From assembly GCA_009859145.1 (NCBI GenBank), contig VRVR01000031.1, positions 62,001 to 126,000 on the forward strand: 64,000 bases of DNA. The letters are read 5' to 3'. This DNA comes from Andalucia godoyi. Its lineage: Eukaryota > Discoba > Jakobea > Jakobida > Andaluciidae. How positions within the stretch are numbered: position 1 is the first letter of the stretch; every line of letters starts with the position of its first letter. The notes under the pieces are model-generated. The model worked only from the letters and a program-made list of their open reading frames with translations. It was not told the DNA's origin and made no database searches. The translations under genes were made by a program, and so were the position numbers. Shown one piece after another: positions 9,709-18,140 of this stretch.

Positions 9709-10071
9709 TCAAGTAGGTAAAAGAAACTGCGAGGTGAATTCAAGAATCGCGTCCTGCTCTGCTTCTGAAAATCTGGAATCGCAATTCGTAAGTGTGACAT
9801 GCAGCTCGACCATGTTTCGAGGTCGAATATTCAGTAAATTGATAAGATCCATTTCATCGATTCGGTCGGAGACTTTTGATTTCATGCTTTCCACAAACTC
9901 TGAAAGCAGGTTCATTGACAGTGTCGATGGAATTCCACACGTCTTGGTCAAGTACGTGGAGCATTCCGTTGCAGTCGAATGCATCATCCGGCTCGGCTCC
10001 GTCGATCGCTCTCTCAAGAAAATCGCAACCTCTGGATCACTGAGCCATGGTCCCTTCGATACAATATCCAT
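9709..10071 (-). CDS. RPC9: RNA polymerase III subunit RPC9 (CGRP-RCP/Rpb4-like)
   Basis: 120 aa with ATG at 10071, a normal length for the family. The start (SKGPWLSDPEVAIFLRER) matches the Rpc9/CRCP N-terminal helix that begins with a '..Ls..EV..fL' pattern. The C-terminal half shows the Rpb4-fold helices: MDLINLLNIRPRNMVELHV (compare 'aE.l.llN.rP...vEl..') and RFSEAEQDAILEFTSQFL. RPC9 forms the stalk of Pol III with RPC8. The gene lies 223 bp upstream of the phosphorylase gene on the same strand. Rpb4 is the only other candidate, but the EL/N.rP pattern and short N terminus favour RPC9. Confidence 0.8.
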   Translation of the reverse strand: MDIVSKGPWLSDPEVAIFLRERSTEPSRMMHSTATECSTYLTKTCGIPSTLSMNLLSEFVESMKSKVSDRIDEMDLINLLNIRPRNMVELHVTLTNCDSRFSEAEQDAILEFTSQFLLPT

Positions 10072-10269
10072 TCAACAACTCTCTTCCTATTAGAACCTAA
10101 ACACGACCGCCGTACTCTTTCAAACGTACTCCTTATCCAACCTTGCTGGAAACACAACCAAAAAAAAAAAAAAACCAATATCAATCATAATAATGATGTC
10201 CAGAAGACCCGATTGACCCCTGCAGAACAATGTTGCATCAACCGACGCATGGCCGCTTGGTTTTTCTCT

Positions 10270-10837
10270 TTTTTCCCGAATCGCCTACATTATATACACT
10301 GAACATGCATATCTACGAATGGACATGCATATTCAATCTTGCATCTCGTTGCCGCGAAGGGGATAGGCCCCAACACGCATCACGGCGCTCTTCAGATAGA
10401 TGTTCCGCGCTCCGTTCCCAATCTCGATCAATCGGTGAGCCACTTTCTCAGCGTGACACGTTGTTCCTGAGAAGGGTGCATTTTGATTCTGACGGCCCTA
10501 GCAGCAGGCGTAGTGACACGTGGTCTCTTAGGAGGTCCTGTGTCGAGCGGCGTAGGCGTAGGCGAATGCGTCATCCCAGCGCACCCATGCCCATATTTGA
10601 ATTCAAAAAAGTGAAACCAACGAATGATAGAATAGATGGCTACGGATGCTGCGTTAAAGAGCGTCGAAAATGCGGAGCCTGTGCCACCGGCGGAATTTTG
10701 GCCGAGCGTGCGTAAGCACGAATTCCCCTATGAAATAAAACGTGCTAGTGTCGGCCAGTATCGACCATGTCTGATTTTAAATCCTTCCTTCCATATGCAT
10801 GGCAATGACGTGTTATTATTCGGCGGGGTGTCTCCGG
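10270..10837 (-). mobile_element. Fanzor-derived non-autonomous element, copy 1
   Basis: About 570 bp, closely similar to the reverse complement of 40230-40768, and sharing both end regions with 15469-15856. It carries remnants of a TnpB/Fanzor gene on the minus strand (see the next entry) plus about 260 bp upstream of that gene. Shared landmarks are the right-hand block GCCGAGCGTGCGTAAGCACG (10704 on) and GACGTGTTATTATTC near 10807-10821, and the left-hand palindromic hairpin at 10305-10330. No convincing target-site duplication was seen. It sits between RPC9 and the ankyrin gene, upstream of both. Confidence 0.75.
10333..10574 (-). pseudogene. Internally deleted Fanzor/TnpB nuclease remnant (copy 1)
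   Basis: Reading minus from the ATG at 10574: a Pro/Thr/Arg-rich leader, then VRIKMHPSQEQRVTLRKW, the N-terminal signature of TnpB/Fanzor proteins (K.R..P..EQ...L.kW). It stops soon after at LTD. After a large internal deletion and a one-base frame shift, the end of the gene reads IGNGARNIYLKSAV..RVGAYPL and stops at 10333. NGARNIYL with a preceding IDRD in the neighbouring frame is the RuvC-III motif (DRD.NgArNI.L) with the third catalytic Asp. The RuvC-I and -II regions are missing, so no nuclease can be made. The match of both ends to one family makes this assignment strong. Confidence 0.75.
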
Positions 10838-10925
10838 GTTTTTTGTGTTGCTTTTTCATCTTCCTCTTATTTTCCCTTTATTTTTCTGGGACTTCCGCAG
10901 AACAGTCAAAAACACAGCAGAGATC

Positions 10926-10984
10926 GTAAGTGGGATCTCTGGAAATTCCTCATTGGATAACTGGGTATTGCTGTCTCTGTGCAG
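10926..10984 (+). other. Putative 5'UTR intron of the ankyrin gene
   Basis: Donor GTAAGT at 10926 and acceptor CTGTGCAG ending at 10984, only 3 bases before the start ATG at 10988. Inferred from splice-site consensus only. Confidence 0.4.
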
Positions 10985-10987
10985 AAA

Positions 10988-13571
10988 ATGACGGCAAGCA
11001 TAAATGCACCACGGGGCCGAAAGCCGCCTGTCAAGAAAGGCATGTTCTTGCGAACCGTATGCATCCAGGCGTTTCTCTTTTTGGTTTTTTGGTTTTGTTT
11101 TTGATTTTGTTTTTGGTTTTGGTTTTGGTTTTGTTTTTGGTTTTGATTTTGATTTTGATTTTCAAATTCTTTCACCAGTGATGGATCAATGACTAATGCT
11201 TTTGCTTTTCTTTTTGCTTTCCTTTATGGGGGCTAATTCTTGTGTTGTTATTCTCTTGATTTGGCGGGGATCGTGTGTTTAGCCCAAGTCGGTGCCCTCG
11301 GGTCAGGATGACAAGGTGTTCCTGCATGCGATTGATTTGCTGATGTTCCAGTCGGATATTCCAGTTTACCAAATGGGCGAGAACCCGGACGCGCCAGTAT
11401 CGTTTCCCGAGGCGACACAGGTTTTGCTGTATCCGCGAGACGGAGCTGGTCTGCGGCGCCACCGCATGGTCGGAGATTCTCGTCAGCTGTCGTTTCTCTC
11501 TGATAACGGAACAGTTATCGACCAGCTCATCTTCAATCCACTGTGCTCTGTGCGAAGAACGTGGTTTGGTGAGAGGTACGACAAGTTTTCCTCGACGTTT
11601 TTTATTGTTCAGCAGGACGGCAAAGAATACTTGCCAACCGTCAGGCACGAGTTTGGGATCTACATGTTTGATCCTTCTATTACGCGTTCTTGGTATCTGT
11701 TTTTCAACAATGAAGCACTTTGGAAGTTGTGGATGGCAGCGATATCCAAGCGGTTGGATCAGATTTTACGTGGTGGGCCGGATTCTGGAACGCTCCGAGA
11801 GATTGTGGGGCGCGTTTCTGATCTGGCAAAGCGCGATGTTATTGCATCGCGAATGTTGGCAAACGTTAAATTTCGACTGCGCTCTCGTTATCTGCCGCGC
11901 GTGGACGATTCCAGTCGAGACTTTTTCATCATTCCGCATTTCATCACTCCGCTTCCAGTTTATGAAGGAGAACCTTCGTTCGATGATGCAATGACTGCTG
12001 CTTATCGCGGGAATGCGCAAGTCGTCGCATCGTTCTTGACTAACCTGATTAATGTGTACAGGCTGCCGAAAGAGCACGCACTCGCAGCTCGAACGTCGAC
12101 GGGATGGACGCTGCTCATGAACGCTGTGCTAGGCGGGCACGAGAAGCTGGTGAGATGGCTTTTGGAAAATGGCGCCAGTCCAATCCAAGAGACTGTCGAG
12201 AAAGACAACGCGTTCATCATTGCATGCCGCATGGGCCAACGAAGTGTAGTCGAGACGTTGGTGCACTCGAAATCGGTATTGTCGTACAGAAATGCTGAGA
12301 ACATTTGGGGAGAGACTGCGTTTACCGAGGCAGAGAATTTCACTGGAGTCATTGATGCTCTCAACAAGATCCTACGAGCGGAGGGACTAAAGCTGATTCG
12401 CAAGCGGCAGGCGGAGGAAGATGCAACCGCGACAAACTCAAAAAAGCCGCGTTTTTCGGGGGTTCCCGTCGATCCTGTTCTTGCTGCAGCTGCTCTTGCA
12501 AATTCTGCGGTTTCGAAATACAATAAGCCTGTGGTGATGGAAGGGGGTGATGCGGCGGCGCAGGGCATCTCTGCAGGGCATTTCAAGAATGCGATGGTGC
12601 AACATTCTCAAAAGCAAAAGCATGATACCTTGTCGTCTTCGTCAGCCCTCGGCGATTCCTCCTCTTTTGGCAATCGCAACGGACCGTTTTCTGCAGATTC
12701 AAACTACGTGGCTGGCGGTCCCGGGGACTGCGTTTCTGTTTCGTCGTCTGCAGGTTCGAATGGAACGCCCGTGTCTTCTGGATCTGCATTGTTTGCGCTA
12801 GCGAAAAAACAAGCATCTGCGAACAACGACTGCTCTTCGGATGGCGCATCCATGTTGGCTTCCAGAAGCAGGCCTTCCTCTCCTCCTTTGGTAACGTCGT
12901 CTTCTGCAATGTCTGCGAAGAATCCGTCGTCTGTCGCAATGCCTGTACATAACACAATGCATTCGCACATGCATCCAAATGCATTGACACCCTCCATGCA
13001 CATGATGGGATCTGGTATGATGATGGCTCCAGAAGCTTCGATGATGGCAATGGGACCGCCACTTCCGGGAATTTCTGGGCTGCTTCCTGGAAACGTTGCG
13101 CAGTATCTCAGTACTGGGGTTGGTGCCGGTACTGGTGCTGGTGGTGGTCCCGGAATGATGGGAATGCACGGCGGTCCTCCGATGCACGGTTACATGTGGC
13201 CCAATCCGCATATGCCGGGACCCCATTTGCAATCCCCGCAGATTCAGTCTCCAACGCAGAACACGGTGGCTGCCATGATTCATCCTTCTTCTCCTTCAGG
13301 ATTACCTCATGTGGCTTCAGTAGTTCCACCGCAGAAGCTTGGAGGATCCCGGCAATCGTCACCTTCACTTCCTTCTCCACAGTCTCTGCCAGCGAACGTC
13401 CAAAGTCATTCTTCGCCAGTTTCTGGCTCTTCGGATCCGGCTTTACGGCCAATGGCTGCTCCTCGTTCGTCTCAGAGTGTTGTCAAGTGGCATTTGTACT
13501 CGGTCGGTTCTGGCTCCAGCGCTCCCCACTTGGTTGCCACAACGTCCACCCCCAAACATGACGAAAAGTAA
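10988..13571 (+). CDS. PH-like domain and ankyrin-repeat protein with low-complexity tail (two coding exons)
   Basis: Exon 1 is 10988-11056 (ATG, 23 codons, basic RGRKPPVKK) and exon 2 is 11283-13571, joined in phase 0 across intron 11057-11282. A stop directly before exon 2 rules out extension without splicing. The protein is about 785 aa. Residues about 30-190 form a beta-rich region ending in a helix with conserved Trp (WYLFFNNEALWKLWMAAI), as in PH-like folds. Then come two or three ankyrin repeats (about 245-360; TGWTLLMNAVLGGHEKLVRWLLENGAS is clearest). A basic KKPR patch near 415 may be a nuclear signal. The last 350 residues are Ser/Pro/Met/Gly-rich and disordered. Probably an intracellular scaffold or nuclear regulator; no orthologue recognised. 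Confidence 0.7.
11057..11282 (+). other. Spliceosomal intron in the ankyrin gene
   Basis: GTATGC donor at 11057, TTTAG acceptor ending at 11282, length 226. The interior is a T/G-rich simple tract (GGTTTT units, 11080-11165). Removing it joins two frames in phase; leaving it in gives stops. Confidence 0.7.
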
Positions 13572-13646
13572 AACGGTGTGCTACTTTCCAACGGTGTTTT
13601 TTTTGTTTTTGTTTTTTGTTTTTGTTTTTGTTTTTTGTTTTTGTTT

Positions 13647-13679
<33 letters not shown>

Positions 13680-13683
13680 TAAT

Positions 13684-15171
13684 TTACTCAGCCGCCTCTG
13701 CTTGTGTCTCTTCAGCGGGCTCGCCATACGTCAGTTCCGTCTCAAACTCGATGGACTGCGGAATCGGCGCCGCATCGTCCACCATCGTCGGCATTGGCAT
13801 GAACGTGAAACTTTCATTCTTCAAACCATTTCCAACGTAAACACACGAATAGTCAAGTCCGCCCGCTGCACCATAAGCAACCATGCCGGGCCAACGAAGG
13901 GATTTCACAAGCACTATTTTCGAATGCGAGAGTTTCGTATTCACGCTCCTTACAGTCCATGCGGGAATCGCGAACGAACTGCCTTCCTCTTCTTCAGTTG
14001 ACATCAGGTTTGCCTGCACTTTTCCAATTGCAACATCTCCGTCATCCCCGCCAATAGTGCCGGCAAGTGCATCCTTCTCTTCTTCCTTGGCCTGTTCCTC
14101 CTCCTCTTCAGCGGCTTCTTCTTCTCCTTCTTTGGGTGCCGGCTTTGGAACATTCTTCACACGTCCTAGCTTCAGCAACATAGGGTGCACGTGCGTCCAG
14201 CTGGAGAGATCGTCGAGGGCCTCCACTGCCTCAACATCCGTCGGGCTTGGAATGATCGAAGGACCTGTGGGTGCCGGCTTGTTCTTCGCCGCGTCCTCGT
14301 CTTCGTCTTCAGGAACCGGCTTCGGAGCGAACACCCCCTTTGGCGCAATTACGGCTCCCGCGGCAATCCGGGCAATTTGGGCCCGAAGGTACTCTCTTTC
14401 TTGACCGGGGAATGGGGGATATGACTGGATCGTGTGGTCCAGATCTCCCGTGAACACCTTCTTGATCTTCCGAGCCAGGACGATCTGCGAAGGCGTGACG
14501 TCCGGAAGAGCAATCCAGTCCTTGACAGCCGTAGAAGCCGATCGCGCCACCCAGTACGTGTAACCGTTCGATCCAATTGCAGATTCCGCAGGAATCGGTC
14601 TTCCTTTCTTGTCTTTCACATCGAATGCAGGAGAAGAGAACGCAGAAACAGGCGTTGACTGCCAGTGACTCGACTCAATCACATAATACACCCCACGCGT
14701 TCCGAGGATCTTTCCAAAAAACCTGACCATCTCCACATTAAACGTCTCTGCAAAAGAACACGTAACCGCATGCAACAGAACCGCTTCCATCTCTGTCAAC
14801 CCAGCGAAGCCCGCTGCAGCAAGCTGGGATTGCTGATGGGTCAAATTGGGAATCTGTGGTGATATTAAGGACGAGGACGAGGAGAAGGATGGACCAAAGT
14901 TCCTAAAGAGCTCTCGGGCAGACGTGGATTCATACACTTGCGATGCAGTTGGAACATGTGCGTTTGTGGGTTGCTTCGACACGGAAGCTCGGTGTGACTG
15001 GGTGCGTACCTCGAACGATTTGGCTGCAAGATTCGCAGGTGTAACATTCTTTGCTGCGGCCTGCGCAACAAGCTCCACCAGATGCTCATACAATGATAGC
15101 CCATTCTCGTCAAGAGTCTTCAAATAAGACTTTGCGTCCATAAAAACTGCAGACGGAGACACCGTGGACAT
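13684..15171 (-). CDS. RSPH4A: Radial spoke head protein 4/6 (RSPH4A/RSPH6A family)
   Basis: 495 aa with ATG at 15171. The family core is plain: SNGYTYWVARSASTAVKDW...LPDVTPSQIVLARKIKKVFTG, then SYPPFPGQEREYLRAQIARI. Together these are a hallmark of radial spoke proteins 4/6, which form the spoke head of 9+2 axonemes and set the ciliary beat. An acidic Glu/Ala-rich insert lies around residues 345-395, and the C terminus (SIEFETELTYGEPAEE) is acidic as in the family. It converges with the ankyrin gene (112 bp between stops, filled by T-rich and GTT repeats). Shows that the organism has a motile cilium with radial spokes. Confidence 0.93.
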   Translation of the reverse strand: MSTVSPSAVFMDAKSYLKTLDENGLSLYEHLVELVAQAAAKNVTPANLAAKSFEVRTQSHRASVSKQPTNAHVPTASQVYESTSARELFRNFGPSFSSSSSLISPQIPNLTHQQSQLAAAGFAGLTEMEAVLLHAVTCSFAETFNVEMVRFFGKILGTRGVYYVIESSHWQSTPVSAFSSPAFDVKDKKGRPIPAESAIGSNGYTYWVARSASTAVKDWIALPDVTPSQIVLARKIKKVFTGDLDHTIQSYPPFPGQEREYLRAQIARIAAGAVIAPKGVFAPKPVPEDEDEDAAKNKPAPTGPSIIPSPTDVEAVEALDDLSSWTHVHPMLLKLGRVKNVPKPAPKEGEEEAAEEEEEQAKEEEKDALAGTIGGDDGDVAIGKVQANLMSTEEEEGSSFAIPAWTVRSVNTKLSHSKIVLVKSLRWPGMVAYGAAGGLDYSCVYVGNGLKNESFTFMPMPTMVDDAAPIPQSIEFETELTYGEPAEETQAEAAE

Positions 15172-15468
15172 TCTGACTGTATCTTCTGGATTCTTTCTTT
15201 CTGCTTTCGCTTTTATCTTCCCAGTGCCAACAAAAAAACAAAAACAGAAGCAAAATCAGATGCAAAAAAAGAAAAGGAAAAGGAATTCTGAAGACTCCGA
15301 AGAATTCAAAAGAGACACAGCAAAAACAGTTCGGACGTCGTTCATGGTGAAACTCGCAGGCTCGGACTTTTGGGAAAGGTTAGTGGTCATCAAACGAACG
15401 TTTTGGCCGTTGAGTGTGTACAACAGATGCGAATAATTACGACTGTTGGAAAAACAGTTTTCGGAGAT

Positions 15469-15856
15469 TTTTTCCCGAATCGCCAACATTCTACACTGAA
15501 CATGCATGTCTACGAATGGACATGCATATTCAATCTTGCATCCGATCAATCTGTGAGCTGCACGCGGGACATGCAAACACTTTGCTTGCGCCGCTCGCGA
15601 TACTCGGTCGCCTTATGGAACAAACGTTGCTGGAATTGGTAGTCTTGCAGCGGATTCGACGATGATGTTTTTGAGTACCGTCTGAGAGGTCTCAAACTGG
15701 TGTCACCGGCTGAATTTTGGCCGAGCGTGCGTAAGCACGAATTCCCTGTGAAGCAAACGTGCTAGTGTCGTCGGCCAATATCGACCGTGTCTGTTTTTGA
15801 ATACTTCCTTCCGTATGCATGACAATGACGTGTTATTATTCAACGGGGTGTCTCCG
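15469..15856 (-). mobile_element. Fanzor-derived non-autonomous element, copy 2
   Basis: About 390 bp. Both ends match copy 1: TTTTTTCCCGAATCGCC...hairpin (15502-15527)...CAATCTTGCATC on the left, and GCCGAGCGTGCGTAAGCACG ... GTGTTATTATTCA.CGGGGTGTCTCCGG on the right. The interior (about 15543-15700) differs from copies 1 and 3 and keeps a different part of the parent gene. On minus, 15590-15546 reads KVFACPACSSQIDR: the second CxxC half of the TnpB/Fanzor zinc ribbon running into the RuvC-III DR. Upstream in another frame is FHKATEYRERRK. So this copy arose by a different internal deletion. Confidence 0.72.
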
Positions 15857-16153
15857 GCTTTTGGGCTGACTTGTTAGCATGAAGCCAAAAAGGCATATCC
15901 AGCAGGTGGAAACCGTGAGATTTGCAACGTCCCCGATCCTGCTTGTCTCGTCAACGAAATGAAGGACATTCGTGTTAAAATACCCATGGATGCAGAGTTC
16001 CGGATCCTTCGTCTGTGAAGCAGGAACGTTCACGCCTGCAAAGAACAACAGAGTCAACGAGCTACGCGTCGGTGGAATACGAAAAGGGAAAGGAAATCCG
16101 GGCTCCACATGCTTGCTATTGTCAAGGAGGCTCTGTTCGAACCTTATGGTCAA
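15836..16153 (-). pseudogene. Protein-like fragment next to Fanzor copy 2
   Basis: A 105-codon minus frame lacking an ATG (it opens at TTG) with normal composition, including FFAGVNVPASQTKDPELCIHGYF and NTNVLHFVDETSRIGD. It ends inside the right end of the repeat copy. It may be the 3' end of a gene invaded by the element, or an extra piece of a longer element. Family not recognised. Confidence 0.25.
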
Positions 16154-16204
16154 TTAAATTTTGTATTTTACTATTGTTACTTTTTGTTTAATTAAATAAT
16201 TATA

Positions 16205-17359
16205 TTATCGCGAGAGTACTCCACTTGCGAGGCGTACGTTGCTCGTGGAGATGTCGCCGTCCGAATCGTTTGCAGTGATGGAGACCTTACCGACGGCTGC
16301 GAGTCGGATCAGGGCCGCATAGCAGAGATCCTTGATATGGCGTGCGCCTACATGATGACTTCGTAACCGGAACTCCTCCGCCAATGCCACGACACAGTCC
16401 GACACAGACCGCGAGTGCGATGCCGACTCGACAGCCAGAAATGCACACAAAAACGTCTCGGCCGTTTGCAGATACGCATTCCACTTCGCCCTGGCGATCT
16501 TTCGTCTCCACAGCCAGAGACTTGCTGCCGCGACGACCAAACCGCCGAGCATCCACGGACTGTCCATGATCACCTTCATCATCCAAGCCGCCCAGTTTGA
16601 AAATACGCAGAACCACGATCGCCGAGCATGTCGAGCATAGAACCGGCCGTCGCTGCGACACTCTGAAAACTCATGATCTCGCTCCATAAACGCCGTCATT
16701 TCGGCAGCGAGAGCGGGAAACATGTCTGAAGCCCCAGCAGCCGTGTCCATCCAAATGCTCAAAAGATCCTGGCGGCTTAGTGACGGCTGAGACTTCATTT
16801 CGCGGCTTCCACAAACAAACTTTCCTTGTAGCGTCTCCAGTCGATCGCGCGCCGCCGATCGCATTCTTTCCACGTATTCACTCTGCTGTGCATGATGACA
16901 CGTAGCTCCGTTTTTTGAAAATGGAGCGGTGCATGCTTCAAACTTTCCATTCCTGCACACCCCAAACGGCGGGCACGAGACACACACCGAGTCCACAAGA
17001 TGGTATCCTGGAACACACGACTCAACAGACGATGCACTGCAGACTGCATGAGGTGGACATGGAGTGCACTGGCCCGGAAGTTCTTCAGAAACAGGCGTAT
17101 TCAAAGCGCAGTAAGGCGGGAAGAATTGCACATAGACAGATCGCAAAAACCCCATGACGAACCACATGCCCAGCGCAAAAAGAGCAAACAAGACGAGAAA
17201 AAGAAATGTCTGGATCTTGTTCGCGTCGCTGCTCTCCGACGACCATGACGTCGAAGTCTGTCCTGTGTCCGAGAGTGTGGATTTTGAAGAAGCGACAGAC
17301 GGAGTGGATCCTGATGCGTGAAAAGTCGGCGTGAAAGACGACGACGACGACGACGATGA

Positions 17360-17393
<34 letters not shown>

Positions 17394-17569
17394 GGTGGTG
17401 GTGGTGGTGGTGGTGATGATGATGATGCAATGGGTCGAAATTTGCCTATTCCAGTCCGTTTGAGCGCAGGAGGAAGGGGCTGAGACGGACTCGAGGGGCT
17501 CTTCGAATCGTCATTTCTGTACAACGAACGATTCCGTTCTCCGCGCTTCGGCGTCGTCACCAGCGACAT
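16205..17569 (-). CDS. MAN1/Src1-type inner nuclear membrane protein
   Basis: ATG at 17569 (AAMSLVTTPKRGER); 454 aa. The N-terminal about 110 residues are basic then Pro- and Ser-homopolymeric, encoded by GGT and GAT repeats. TM1 is about 120-142 (FLFLVLFALFALGMWFVMGFL) and TM2 about 337-354. Between them is a Cys-rich lumenal segment (YCALN..., CTPCPPHAVC, CVPGYHLVDSVCVSCPPFGVC) followed by helices. After TM2 comes a winged-helix-like MSC region with ARAKWNAYLQTAE and later LRSHHVGARHIKDL. This is the Man1-Src1 C-terminal (MSC) arrangement of Heh1/Src1/MAN1, proteins that recruit ESCRT and lamina or chromatin at the inner nuclear envelope. No LEM domain is seen at the N terminus, as in several protists. 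Confidence 0.72.
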
Positions 17570-18140
17570 TGCAGCTCTTTTTTTTTTTCTTTTCTTTTCT
17601 TTTTCTTTTTTTTCTTTTTCTTTTTTTTTTTTTTTTTTGATGTTCTCCCAAATGAATTGGAATACATCATCATCATGGAAGGAAGGCAGGTTGCCTTCAC
17701 TGTTCTGCGCACGATTGAAAAGGAGAACCACGCTGAATTTGGCGGGAATTGTCGCGACTCCGGAAAATGTACAACAGGCAAATAATCTCACGTCTGATTT
17801 TTTGGTGATTCCCACATCAAAAACATCCACATTCTGACGTATCCGTGGCTTTTTTTTTTTCCAGGTTTAGTTAGACCTTGGACTTTGGCCGTCTGAGTAT
17901 TGAGTTTGCTCATTTGATTAACTATTAATTATTTAATTAATTATTTAATTAATTATTATTTTGTTGTTTTTTTTAATTTTTCGTTATTCAGTTTGTTGCT
18001 TTTTACCGGTACTATCTGTTTAATTTAACACCTTTTGCAAAATCTTCGTCATTCAGAATTCGTGTTTTATCGACACGAAAAAGGAGAACTGGGGCAAAAA
18101 CACAGAAGCACAGAAGCAGCGGAGAGGCGAAAGGAAGAAA
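17570..18140. other. Divergent intergenic region
   Basis: 571 bp between two divergently transcribed genes. It holds a T-rich tract (17577-17638) and a TTAATTAATTATTTAATTAATTA-like AT palindromic stretch (17915-17960), probably a shared promoter region. No gene seen. Confidence 0.5.

Noticed and set aside
10230-10715. 161-codon plus frame over Fanzor copy 1
   Set aside because: Antisense to the Fanzor remnant; Arg/Ser-rich, opens without ATG context and is absent from copy 3 in the same orientation.
17101-17430. Poly-His frame on the minus strand
   Set aside because: It is an alternative frame of the Ser/Pro homopolymer repeats inside the MAN1-like gene.
17641-17830. Upstream extension of the MAN1-like gene
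   Set aside because: The in-frame extension crosses a poly-A tract (poly-Lys) and lacks an ATG; the ATG at 17569 begins the family-like part.
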